Positions 36,268-49,100 of a stretch of 64,000 bases of DNA are shown here, one piece after another. The DNA comes from Sipunculus nudus. Lineage: Eukaryota; Annelida; Sipuncula; Golfingiida; Sipunculidae. The first letter of the stretch is position 1. Each line of letters opens with the position of its first letter. The stretch lies in NCBI GenBank assembly GCA_026874595.1, contig CM049306.1, positions 92,683,642-92,747,641 of the forward strand, read 5' to 3'. Under the pieces are notes generated by a model, which worked only from the letters and a program-made list of their open reading frames with translations, was not told the DNA's origin and ran no database searches. Position numbers and translations under genes: made by a program.

Positions 36268-39200
36268 ATGCCTCGGATTGGGACCAAGTTCATGTATGTG
36301 GCTGGTCTCTTTGTTGTAGGGTCTTGTTCCATTCTGTTTGGGTACGTATAATTTGAATATTTATGTATCTTGAAACCGGAGAAATAATACTTACTAATAT
36401 AATTATAAAAGTATAATTTATCTATTGAAATCAAACAGTCAAATGTGTTGTTATATTGAAATCTAGTTCTTTCAGCAGACAAAATAGCAGGAAGTTAATT
36501 ACATAAACATATACGTTTAAATGGTGTAGTCTGAATCATAAGGAAACGTTTTAGGTAGAGCTGCAGTTACGACAATATCTACCCCACACAAACACATACC
36601 TACCTACCTACCTGGAAAGCAGCTGTGCATCTTAATATGAACATGCACATATTTGAAATTTAAACTGTCAGAACACCGGTAACACCAAAGATCCGATCAG
36701 CTAATACTTGCATTCCCTTGTTGCGGAATCCACAACTGTGATAAGATCACATGGAGAGGAGCAGAGCGAATCAGAATAACGCGTCTTGGGACAAGACAAC
36801 CACTTGCCCACGAACGAAAATTTAGTGAGACAAGCGTATGGCTGATGGCAGAAGTCAAGGTTGATCACTGAATTTTTAAAATCGGTCGTGGCAGGTCTTT
36901 GGTTATATTCAGATTCCATTTGAGACTGAATTGAACATTTTGAGGCCATAGGAGTCCAAAAACAAGGCTGTAATTTGGGTCAACTACACAAACAGTCGTT
37001 CGTCATCGTGTGACGCGTTCTACGACAAAACTATACTTCGTGCAACTGCTCATACCAAGTATGAGTCTAGTAGGGCCTTATGATCAGTAATGCGGCTTGA
37101 AAAGATCTCTCTCGACTCAACCTTACGATTTTCTGCTATCGTCTCTTCTAACGGTATAAGTATTGAACGATTATTAACACGTGCGGTGGCATCACCAGTC
37201 GTTCGATTGGTCGCTGGTCACTAAAAATCGTCCCAAAATCAATAATCATTGTCAGAACTTGTGGGGATCGATCGTCACCAATCATGGTTGATTGTGCAAC
37301 CAAGCGTGCATCCATCAAGTAAATAATAAGGAAAAAAAATTATCATCCTCAAGGATTAGACTTTTTGGTTAAGCTTTCTGTGGGGTTCTTATTTTAGGAT
37401 TTTAATACCAGTAACACATTGACAACTCACACTTTTTCCAGTTTTGTTGATCGCTGCCCACCGGGTGCATCTTACATCGGGTTATGTATCGCCATCAGAT
37501 CCGTGGAAGGGGTAGCTGCTGCCTGTGTGTCACCAGTCGGCCAGGCTGTATTGACAGCCTTGTATCCGGATAAGATAGCTTCAATAACAGTACGTAAGCC
37601 AGTTTATGAATACAGGAGAGACTGTGTTTCCAGATAAGCAAGAAGTGCAAATCACTTTAAATCATAGTTTGTCTCTTTCTCTTTGCACTCTTATTCACTA
37701 ATTTTGTCGATGGTGCCTATGTTGTTGATTATACAGAGTCACAACTCAAACGTGTATTAACAGTAGTAAGACGATAAATGGAAACAGGAAACTAATACGA
37801 TATCTTATTGCTAATAATATCTGTAAACTCTTAACCAACCAACTGCTACCTTACTCTCTTTACGTGAAGGGATTAATGCTGCCATGTTTTTTACCTTTAA
37901 CGTGAGATTTTTAAGACAAGCCGTTTTGCATCCTATTGGTTTCTTTCAGTGCTTCAGAAATACGATGTTAAACACGGCGGTATCATGTCTCGTGTATGGC
38001 CTGAGTTCTAAGGAAACATAGCACCTTTTAAGTCTTTTATTGTCTCTCAGTTTACCATAGCACATTAAAAGCAGAAACGTCAGACATCGTATACGTGTAT
38101 ATGTTTTAAGACATGCTTAAAGTATATACGAAGCTTTAACGGATATTATACTTGTAAGACATTTGATTCATGTAAAATAGTCCAGGGATCAGTTATGGAG
38201 TTCTACCGCCGAGTCGGCAATAAATAGTTAATATTTCCTGGAAAACCTTTAAAATTTGTATTTCAGGCATATGGGGCTATGTGTACCGCACTTGGGATTA
38301 TTACTGGGCCCTTGATTGGCGGCGCTCTTTATCAGGTAAGCGAAATAAATGTTGATGAACATTTCCATACTCAATCATAGAGACGCTATACCTACAGTAA
38401 AAAAGGCCATAGGATCCACTTTATGATAAATACAGTTCTGAGGTAAACTAGTTCCATAAATAAGTGCACTGGTTGAATTCAACAGTGAAATAAAGTGCGT
38501 ATGTAAACACAAAACTTCTGACATTTAAACTCCCCAAAGAAATAAAAAGATCGCATAAAATTACGAATTCCCCACCCCCAGTTATTCAGTCAGCAGCCCT
38601 ACGATCCGAATATCATAACAGGAAATATAATGGAACCTTTGCAGTATTGTTAGGGTATATTGATCATGAAGCCTTTATAAAGCATGAAACGGAACCGTAA
38701 TATTTTCAAAGTAAGGCTTACGGACCATTTATTTATTTATTAATAATGCATGTTTCACACAGGATAACCTATCAGCATTAACTATTTTTCTATAGGGTCC
38801 TGGGCTAAAACAAGTAATAGAATACATGGTTTAACACAAATGAACAAATAATAAATGCAAACATGAAATTATAACAAAATGCGACACATATTACATCAAA
38901 AAACAAATGTAGCAGTTTTAAAATTATACACATATATATATAAGTCAATTAATAGATGTATTAAAATTATCTAAAGTTTTCTTATATGAAGTTGCTGATA
39001 TTTGTTTATTCCTGGTACTACAGTTGATAATGGAATGATGAAAAAGGATTCTAAAAATTACTGAATTAACTGCTTGTACAAAGATTTAAATTGGCTGACA
39101 GTATTGGCAGTTTTTACATTCATTATGAGTACATTCCAATTTCCTCGGCCCAGCATATGCAAGACTTGTTTTAAGAGATTCTTTTTATTGTTTTGGTAAA

Positions 39201-42200
39201 GATAAATTCAAACCTTGAAAGAAGCGAGTTTGATATGAAGTGTTAATAAAGTTGAACGCCTGTGAAATGTGATAATTAGAATTTCTTGAAAAAGTTATGT
39301 ATGTATTAACCCTGTTTACTTCCAGGTGGGAGGGTTCGAACTGCCTTTTTTAAGCGTGGGTATTTTAGTTTGTATCTTCGGATGTTTAGCTTTCTTCACA
39401 TTACCTTCAACACACAGTGAGCCACATGGCAAACTTTACTTTTCTAGAGATTACTTTATCACAATTGAATAACAATTTTTCGTTTAGCTGCATATTACGT
39501 TTTCTATATGATTGAAAATGAAGAATATCTTTATTAAATACATCAGAAAATGTAGTAGTATGTACCCATTCCCTTTGCTGTACGAGTTGCACATTAAATA
39601 ACTTGTTATTGCTGTTGCACATGCTGTCATTTTATTTAAGAATTGTCTGATCCTCAACACACTGGGACACAGTCAGAGGTGACATACTTTACCTTGATGA
39701 GAAGTCCATATATTATAATCATAATATCTTTTGGGTTTTTTGAAAGCTTGATGTTTAGTTTCGTAAACGCAACATTAGGGGTATACCTGGCAAATCAGGT
39801 AAGTGCATATGAAACCTCAAACACGTCACATCTTCATGTACATTTGAAATGACTGGTATATTACAGTTACCAGGGAATGTAACGGTTACATATATATTAT
39901 TGTAATTAACTTCCATAGCATTGTTTCCATCCTACGACATATATTCTGATGTATACACTCATGGAGGTATTTTCAAATGAGGCCTAAAACGAAACACATT
40001 TAAATACAAACCATCTAATGTCAGAGAAAATATAACAGAGCCATATGTTAAGATGCATTCAAGGAGAATGATTTTGAACAACTTTGGAAATATCAAGTAA
40101 TAAACAATCATGTTGTGCTTATCATTATAGTTTAATGTTGGCCCTGGCACCACTAGCCTTGTTTTCCTAGGCATGGCGTTATGCTATGTTCTGTTATGCC
40201 CACTGATGGGTCGACTTATCGAGAGAAAGGTAACGCTTGCGACTTTTTTTTCAACTCTTCTCATGAGCACTTTAATTAAACCTTTCAAGAAGTAGACTTA
40301 TAAAAGACATAAATCATGCCTCACCGACGCTGATTGTTTACCTTTATTACGATTTTTCAAAGCTTACGGTCGTTGATTTGTAAAGGAAGGGTTTTAATGT
40401 CTTATCAGATTGGTGTGACGCCGGTTTTGCTTGTTGTTGGCGCCTCGGTGATTGCAATGGCACATTTATTTGTTGGACCTGCACCATTCATTCCTATACC
40501 AAAGTATGTTATATTTTAAAGCATGTGCGCATTATGTGCGCATTATGTGCGCATTATGTGCAATACTATCGTTCTTCATATGTATGGTTGTTTGGTAACT
40601 GGCACCTGGCTGACGTAAATATGATGGTACTCCACTACTCCGTTAAAGCGCCTAACAAGTGGAGTATAGCTGTGTTCTTCTTAACAGAAAAACCAAGAAC
40701 AATACTGTAATTGAGCCTGTATTAACATTCAGGTTAAATAATCTTCTTTACTGTATATTTAGCCTTTATTAAACTTAAAAGATATAAAATCTTTTTTCCA
40801 GGATTAGTTGGCTAATTAACTCCATAAAATGGTATAAAGTTTTAATAAAATCTTCTATGCGAATATAGAATTTAATTAAATAAAATATGGCCCACATAAA
40901 GTCAATGCATAACTACAGTTTTGATTTTATGCACGTGAATCTTGATTAAATTGCAGGTTAAAGAATGTACCCATGTTTCAAACAAATTACAAATTCCATG
41001 TGGTTTGTTATCTCCTTTCTTGGGTGTAATTTGGTTGTAAAATATTATAAGGAGATCCAACACACTTGTTTCCTTGTTGTTGTTTTATGCAGAACTCTGT
41101 GGCTGACAATTTTAAGTGCAATAATCTGCGGAGCCGGTATGGCTCTCTCCATCATAATTTTTCCAGCTGTTATAGACACTATTCAGTAAGTCATTAATTT
41201 TATTTAACAAATAAACATGATGTTGAAATATTTAAAATCCTGAGACTCTAGGGTATTTCTTTATGAATTTGGTCGACTGAATGATAACACAAAACTGTGT
41301 ATGGCGATCAATTAATCACTACTACACCGTAACTAATATTTGAACATGCAGTTGATTAAGTTAACAAGGATAGGGAAATCAAAACACCGTTTCTGTATTA
41401 TCTAAATAGATTGCTGTTACGTATGATATTGTGTAATAAAAACACTGCGGAACGGTCCTTTCTGGGGTAAAGACGAAAGGTACAATAGGAAACAGAAAGG
41501 GCATGATAAAAAGATGCACAAAAGAGGAAGGGTAAAATGGTTACCTCACTAAAAAGATAACAAAAATAACATTTATGTGAATAATTTTATTTCAGCAAGG
41601 AAGGTTTTAAAACTACCGTGAGTGTTCACGGACTTGTTTTAGGCATTCGCTTCACCATTGGCAAAGCTGGGTACGTCAATAGTATGTAATAGTGAATGTA
41701 TTATATTCAATCAACTGCGTGATATATTTACACAATAAATTTGATTAATGTTGCACGAATTAAAGTTAACAACCGTTCTGTCTTTTTTACCATGTAAATA
41801 TGCCATAAAGTCTAGGTAACATGTTACTATCCTATGAATTTCAAAATTTTCAGAAGTTTGACTGGACCACTCTTAGGTGGGGCTTTAGTAGAGAAACTTG
41901 GGTTTCCAGCTGCATCAACAGCTGTCGGATTCCTCATGCTGCCACCAGTGAGAGTATAGGCACATTTCCTGCATAATTTTCAAAGGTTTTTTAGACATGT
42001 CTCTGATCAACATGTCACATACATGCGATTTGCTTTACACCTACTGAAATATCTGATTCACTTTGTTGAAATACCGTATTCACTTATATATGTTACCCGC
42101 GACATTTATTTAATATAATATTTGTTCTATTATTTGATAATATTTAAAAAAAATTCCTCTACAGAAGGCCATTTGTTTTCAATTTTTTTAACAGCAACCT

Positions 42201-42462
42201 GTTCTTTTTAAATCGAATCAAAGCTCTAAATCCCATGCCGTGTTTTTATGATTGTCACATTTCCTAAGTTTTCTGTTTAGGAGTAAAGGAAAATATGTTA
42301 TTAAATCTTCAAATACCTAGTAAACTAGTGTTGTTTGTATTTCAGCCTCTATGTATGATGCTCTATCAGATTTACATGTACTCTAAGAAACAGAAAAAAG
42401 AACAGTTAAGAAGTGGCACCCCGATGGATGAAAATGCCCCTCTCTTAAACAATATTCGCTGA
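36268..42462 (+). CDS. SLC18B1-like: SLC18B1-like MFS transporter C, N-terminal exons not found
   Basis: Eleven exons: 36268-36341, 37442-37589, 38267-38335, 39326-39416, 39641-39798, 40131-40229, 40409-40503, 41093-41185, 41596-41670, 41854-41947, 42346-42462; 1113 nt, 370 aa counted from the first Met. All introns are GT-AG, and all but the last exon equal D's exons 3-12 in length and phase. Exon 2 agrees with D at about 38 of 49 residues by eye. The product corresponds to membrane spans 3-12 of the SLC18/DHA1 major facilitator family, whose member SLC18B1 exports polyamines into vesicles. The C-terminus has an ENAPLL acidic dileucine motif (361-366). The Met at 36268 is an internal position in D, and no exon matching D's exons 1 and 2 is visible upstream to 30.8 kb. 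Either those exons lie far upstream or have diverged, or the copy is 5'-truncated. A polyadenylation signal AATAAA lies at 42820. Confidence 0.8.
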
Positions 42463-44706
42463 AAAAATAGGATGAAGAACTTAAGTTTTGGGGACTCAAT
42501 GTCGCATATTTCTACCCTGAGCTTTCCTTAAGGACTTTTTTCAGGTGGTTTACTTGCATGATATTAAGATTACTCCAGGAATTTCCAGGAAACCCCCTCT
42601 CATAAGAAGTCGGCAAAGAAAGGCAAATTATTTTTATCAAGAAATTCCACAAAGAAATGTGTTTTGGAAAAGACATGAGGTATATAAATAGATTGAACGG
42701 ATTTTGAGTGAGAATGGTTTTTCTCTCTCTGTGAATAACATTATTATTGCTGAAACAATGACAATGTGACAGATATAATGATTTTATATAGAGGTCATCT
42801 GATGAAAGAATATAATTTGAATAAATTAAATGACTTAAATGAAAGTTTCTTAAAGTTTTAAAGTTTATTAACATTTGTATTGTTGAAGCTGAGGAGACAT
42901 CAAGAAAAATATGATTTTAGTTGTCGGTTGAGGGTAGTCTTAGGCATGCTGACAGACACATGCATGTCATTGAGGGCTCTTGCTCACGAAAATGCAACGT
43001 ATAGATGCCCTTGTGAAAAGACAGGCTTATCTAAATATATTCCAACAGTTATAAATGTGCTCTGAGCTCCAAGATAAAAGGCAGGTTAACATCTCTGGGT
43101 CCAAGTCTGTGGCAAAGAAATCCCTTCAGCCTTGGTGATTTGCTAAATCTTCAAGCAAATTATGTTTGGATTTTGTTTAAAATGTGAAAATGATAAGGGT
43201 AAAACTGTATGAACAAACAATTAAGTTTTGGATGATATTAGCATCAATATAACATATCTTTCTTATTTATCAATTTGACAAAACAAAACTCCGTGTAGAC
43301 GCTACCCATTCGTATGCATTTGTTCTGCCATTCATCAGATTAACCTGTGTTACTGCAGCGTGACAGTGTTCATATATTAGGCATGTGCACATGGACACAT
43401 GAATGATAAGGAGATTCTGTAGAAGGTTTGTAGGCTCCGACAAAAGAATCTAGTTTGTTAATGGAATCCATATCAGTTAAAAAATGTAATGGTAACATGT
43501 TTTCATCTTTCAGCGTCACTGTAGATTGCGGATGAAAAAAAAATCGACCCAAATTGTATTTCAGTTGTAAATACAAACCTTTTGAACAAACCCCTTCAAC
43601 TTTACAACAACCCTTAAATTGGTAATGGTTATCATTCATATCTATCATATAGAAATCAACACACCTGTAAACGAATAAAAAATATATGTCAAACGGTGGT
43701 CACGTAACTGGTCACTGGTTAGCCAGTGTTGACCTAACTAAAAAAGCCCTCGTATTGAAAGGGAAGTCATGCGGTCTTTGTTTATTGTTTGAACTAAAAT
43801 CCTTTTCTTCCTTTGGAGGGAGTAATATTATTTTAGAGGTGTTATAATGAATAATGGGATCAATGGATATTATAGTGGTACTGGCACCGACACACTGGAC
43901 ATGACACTGGACATGACACTATCTGTGGCCATTAAGATAGAGAAAAAAAGTGTGACTTGCGTTGAGTCCTTTAAAGCACAAAAGAACCGAGGGTTCTTTT
44001 GTAGAGATTGGTTTTCAAAATACCCCTGACATATCCCTGACAATGTATATGTGTTTTCACTGTTCAGCAAACTTATCATCACATTAATAAGCCAATCCTT
44101 AGCAATACCCATCATCTCGAGACACGTAGAGAGCCGTAACTCCAGACACTTACAGCTACAGCTGCACGTGTAAATGTCCAGCTTTGTCTCGCAACAAATA
44201 ACACAGCAAATTTTGTGTATGATTCTGTGTTGACTCCCCATATCCGTCTCGTCTTTATCATATATACCATAGCGCATAAATTTGCATACAAGTCATTATT
44301 AATTAACCTATCATATGACTGTATTTCCTGTCATTTACATGTACGAATACTATTCAAGCCCGTCTGTATCCGGGGTTCATGAAATGGTCGGCTTGGTTAT
44401 GTAATCCGGCTCTATATCTACCTACCACTCGTCATCTCATGACAGGTATCACCTATCATCGCGTTCACGGCGTCTGAAATAACCACTCCACAGAGCATAC
44501 ATATGACATCAATGGCCCTAGGAGCAACCTAGGTCTAAAATTTACACAGTTTGAACATAAATCGTTGACCATGAGTGAATAGACCCTCGAAAAACATTAA
44601 ACAAATCATATAAAATACTTATCGATTCTACTTTGTCACCACTGGCTTATGTAAGAGCAGGAAGTTTGAATACAGCAGAAGTATTACCTTTGTATTTTTT
44701 TTTCAG
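42463..44706. other. intergenic stretch between transporter C and the exon fragment
   Basis: No transporter exon is visible. AATAAA at 42820-42825 is a candidate poly(A) signal for C. The minus strand has a 135-codon open frame at 43870-44277, Cys-rich in the middle, with no recognised family; I do not call it a gene. Confidence 0.5.
42820..42825 (+). terminator. candidate poly(A) signal of transporter C
   Basis: AATAAA about 360 bp downstream of the stop codon; it is the first good hexamer seen after the stop. Confidence 0.35.
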
Positions 44707-45478
44707 TAAGGAAGGGTTCAGAACTTCCATTAACGTCAATGGACTTGTTTTAGACATTCAATTCACAGTCTCCGAAGCCGGGTACGTCAAATAAATTAGG
44801 GTGTAATACAATGTGACATAGTATGATATTGATTGGGTAGCATATCTGTGTAATCTATTTTTTTAACGTTTGTTTTAATTTAAGTGGACTGAACCATTGT
44901 CCCATTTCCACAGTTTGACGATATCATTAAGCAATAACTGTCTAATTTACTTTTTACTACCGTAGGCCTACGTTATTCGCATAAGAATGTCACAAATTTT
45001 AAAAGCTTGACGGGAAATCTTCTTAGAGGAGCATTTGTTGAGAAACCTTGATTTCCCGCAGCAGGAGAAGTTATAAATTAGGAATACAAATATATAGAAA
45101 CATATGTCGTACGGTATTACCAACTGGGCAGTTATTTTTTAATGATATCACAAAACAATTTGTGACATGGGAGTTTTACACAACAGTTAATAACTGTTAA
45201 TAACATATTTTGACAATCCCTTTGAGTGAATATAAGATTGTGTTCAATAATGGAATAAAGTCAACTATTGTTCACCCTTTTTTCTGCAGAGGTCCTTAAC
45301 TATAATTTATTCTTTTTAAAATTCGCCAAAACTCGGAAGCTACTGTAGTGTTTACGTCTGTGTCACATTTCTTCACTTTTCTGTTTGTGCTAAAGAGTAA
45401 ACCTATGTTGCTTAAATTTAAGCCTTTATGTATGAAGGTCTATCAGATTTTCTTGTACTGTAAGAAGAAAATTGAGAA
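44707..45478 (+). pseudogene. 3' fragment of an SLC18B1-like transporter (last three exons)
   Basis: Three colinear pieces match the last three exons of C and D. 44707-44781 (75 nt, same length and phase, CAG acceptor and GTACGT donor) reads KEGFRTSINVNGLVLDI. About 45004-45065 reads SLTGNLLRGAFVEKP then TGA where C and D have LGFP, and its CAG acceptor is lost. From 45423 PLCMKVYQIFLYCKKK, with the acceptor changed to TTAAG, runs straight into a SINE-like copy. None of the upstream exons is present. It is an unprocessed partial duplicate, broken in exons 2 and 3. Confidence 0.8.
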
Positions 45479-45640
45479 ATTCCTGAAATGCCCTGAACAT
45501 ATCATGAGATTCGGTTCATGACTGCGTGAGTTATGTTGTGAACCATCACACAACCACACACACGCACACGCAATCACATACGAACGGGAATGAACGCATA
45601 TCCTCCTGCGGAGGCAAAAAGATGTAAGCAATCAGCGGTT
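45470..45640 (+). repeat. SINE-like dispersed repeat, copy 6
   Basis: Blocks CATATCATGAGATTCGGTTC, TGACTGCGTGAGTTATGTTG, a CA-rich tract and GGGAATGAACGCATATCCTC, as in copies 2 and 7. It abuts the truncated last exon of the transporter fragment. Confidence 0.6.
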
Positions 45641-46134
45641 GCTAGAGAAACCTCCATCCGTCACGACCTTCAGAAAAAGGTCAAGTTCAAAGGTGAAAAT
45701 GCCAGTGTCATAATTAGGCTTTAGGGCTACCCGCGCTGAAGTGATTAACATGTGATTATCGTTATAGATATGCTGTAACGCACTTTAACATGTTGAACAT
45801 TTTATAGTTAACGTATCAGATATAAAACAAAAACCGTCTGTATTGTCATGATGAGCAAAGGTCATTGATGTAGATTATATATTTATATAAAGGTGTGCTC
45901 ATACAAATGCATTACGTTCTTTCTGCAGTCAGATTGGAATATCAAGTTACGTACACTGAATTCTTTAACAGCCTTAATTATCACTGTGAGAATGGAAGTT
46001 GCGATCCAGGCTAATTTAGAGTTATAAATGTCTGTTTTCATGAATATAGTACTATGATACTTCAAGAATTATATCAGTGTAATTTGCTATCGCGAATGTT
46101 TAAAGAGATCTATGTACAATAAACGATAATTATA

Positions 46135-49100
46135 ATGGATGACACCACTGATGTGATGAACGGAAAGAATATTCATGTAACTGCCAAGGAATCTTTTGTC
46201 AGTAATTTCAAAACAGGAAACATGAATAACGTGACTCAAACAACGCCAAACCAGAAAGCTAGAATTTCAATTGTTGATGCACACTATAAAAAGAATGGAA
46301 ATGTTTTTAAGACATGTCTAAGGAAGCATAACGATAAATTACTTTTTGGAATATTTTATTGTTCAAGATTGTTCCTCAATGCTTATGTGGCGCTGATGGC
46401 ACCATTTTTCCCTCAGCTGGTATGTATAATTTTATCATACAGGTAACCATTGAAATCGGTAGATTCATCGTAATGTATTAAGCAAATGAGCTTGTAGAGG
46501 CTATTAAGCCTGTTAGAGAAACTGGTCGTGTGATAGTAGGATATATAATGTGGCGTTTCGAAAGTAGGGATAGTTTTAACACATATCCGGACAAATTAGT
46601 AAAAGGCCACTGCTGCTAAAATAAGAAAGTTCATTAATATTTGGCACATTCTATTTCTCTTTATTCACTTGTTCATAATGCCTGTACTTACATGTAAAAT
46701 AAATTATTTATTTTGCTTTTAGGCAGCTAGCCGGGGTGTCACCCAAACAATGATTGGTCTTGTTTTTAGCTGTTACGAATTTGCAACTCTGATAACAGCC
46801 CCGTTTATTGGTTTGATGGTAGGTGCTGATACACAAATTAACTGATGGAAAATAAAGACATTTTGAGAGGTCTTTATTACGCTCTTAAACGTCACACAAA
46901 CAAATGTCATTTGCAATTAAATTTAGAATATAGCCTAGCGATACAGAACAATATATTAAAATATACCCTAGCTATCTACTAATGAAATAGGTACAGTTAT
47001 TTCTGCATTTGTGACGTATAAATAGGGGGACTGTCCATAAAGTGACGGTGTGGCATGAGTACACTTCTAGATTTGTTATTTTTTCCATAAAGTGACGGTG
47101 TGGGTTGACTTCACCTGTGGATTTGTTTACTTTTTCCATAAAGTAAAGGTATGGGTTGACAACACTGTGGATTTGTTTATATATGTAGATGCGTTATATT
47201 GGACCAAAGTTCCTATATGTGACGGGTCTGTTCGTGGCAGGCTGTTGTTCTGTTCTCTTTGGGTATGTATGAGTGATGCTTTAAAAATTAAGATATGAAT
47301 ACTACTGTATAATTGATCATTCACAGCGTACATATTTAAATATAACAATGTTGATGATGTTGATGATTTAGAGAAAAACATTAATGCAGTAAATTTTGAC
47401 ACACTTAACTTGCAAGATTCAGGTCAAGGAAATAAAAAAATATGCAGGGAAGGTAGGTCTGTAATTGTGAAGGTTATATATGTTATATTAAACGTTTAAA
47501 GTAATTATCATACATACAAATAGATTACAACCAATAGTAATATAAGCATCCGGTAAGAGGTTGACTCGAAATGTTTTGGAGATGAGAATAAATATTTTAA
47601 TGCCCAAATGGAAAGAATGTCATTTTGTTCCAGTTTTGTTGATCGTAGTCCACCGGGTGCATCCTACATTGGTTTGTGTATCGCCATCAGATCTGTGGAA
47701 GGCATCAGCGCTTCTTGCGTAATGCCAGTTGGTCAAGCTATTTTTACGAGTACCCACCCGGATAAGATTGCTTCAGTAACTGTAAGTTAAAACACCATTA
47801 TCTTAAATACATATTTTTCTTATAAGATAAACACCACTAGCTTTAATACAGCGTTTATTCTATATAAGTAATACACTAATGTCTTAAATACAGTGTTTTT
47901 TCCGTATAGGTCAAAACATCAATATCTGAAACACAGCGAATATATCCTATAAATTAATACACAAACATGTAGCGTATATTCATTGTTACAGATGTCTGTT
48001 ACATGTGTTGTTGGCACTTGGTTCGTGTGGCGCACGCATAGCTCGTTGCTATAGCATCTATGGCCTACGTGGTAACTTTGATGTGTAGAGACACAGCGCT
48101 TGGTGTAATCCCTACTGGGAAGCCTGGCGTGTAAAGACACAGCGCTCATACTTATTTAGAATCTTCTGGGCTGATCGCGCTCTGTGAGAGCGTGTCTTGT
48201 ATTGTTCTTTGGGCGCGTGTGTATTATTTATTGTTGTGTTCTTTGGATTGTTCGTGAACTAGAAGTTTCAAGGCTTTTGGGTGAGAAGTTATAAATTAGA
48301 TGCTGTGTTTAGAGCCGAGGAGAGAGAGAAATATTTCAGCGGACCCAGAAGAGTGTGAGTCAGTTTGTGGACCTTTCCGATAATTGCAGCAGTTATAAAT
48401 CTTCTTCGAAATTTGTAACGGATTTTATATAGTCTTCAGTTTGCCTTTGCAATTATTGCCAGCACTTCACTTTTGGATAACAACAGATTGTTTTCGGGAT
48501 TACATTGGACTATAATTCTCTGAGAAGATTTACGTGAACTGTTCATCTGGATTATACGTTTTAAAGGACTTGTTGTCGCTGTGACAGTGGTGGTATCCAG
48601 GTACTGTACGCTTGATTTATTATACTGTGTAATTGTATTGATTTATTGTTATTTTGTTGTTATACTGTGTAATTGTATCGATTTGGTGTATTGTTATATA
48701 AGGGTTGTTTTAAGAATAAATTATAATTATTTGTTAACAGAAACCACTGACCTCTTTATTCATTCCCCTAGACATTTCACGCTGCCTAGTGTTACAGAAT
48801 CTGATTTTATTTATCTCCGTAACAAAATTTATGCTCGTCACGACTACGTGATCTGTTGATGTTAGGTTCCGTAACATCATATACTATACCAATGCGATGT
48901 ACAATATGAAAATCTTCAAGTAAAGTAAGGAAGGCTTGTTAAAAAACGGTAAGAACATTTCTCGTATAACTAAAAGAGTTTAACAATTAAGGCGTAGAGG
49001 TAAGATACAGATAAAGGGTGGATATTTATAAAACAGGCGTATGGAGCAATGTTTGATGCATTGGGAGTAACATTTGGACCATTGATAGGCGCGGCTCTGT

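Noticed and set aside
43870-44277. 135-codon minus-strand open frame, Cys-rich in the middle
   Set aside because: It has no recognised domain, no signal peptide and no splice or paralogue support. Internal direct repeats (ATGACACTGGAC) inflate the frame.
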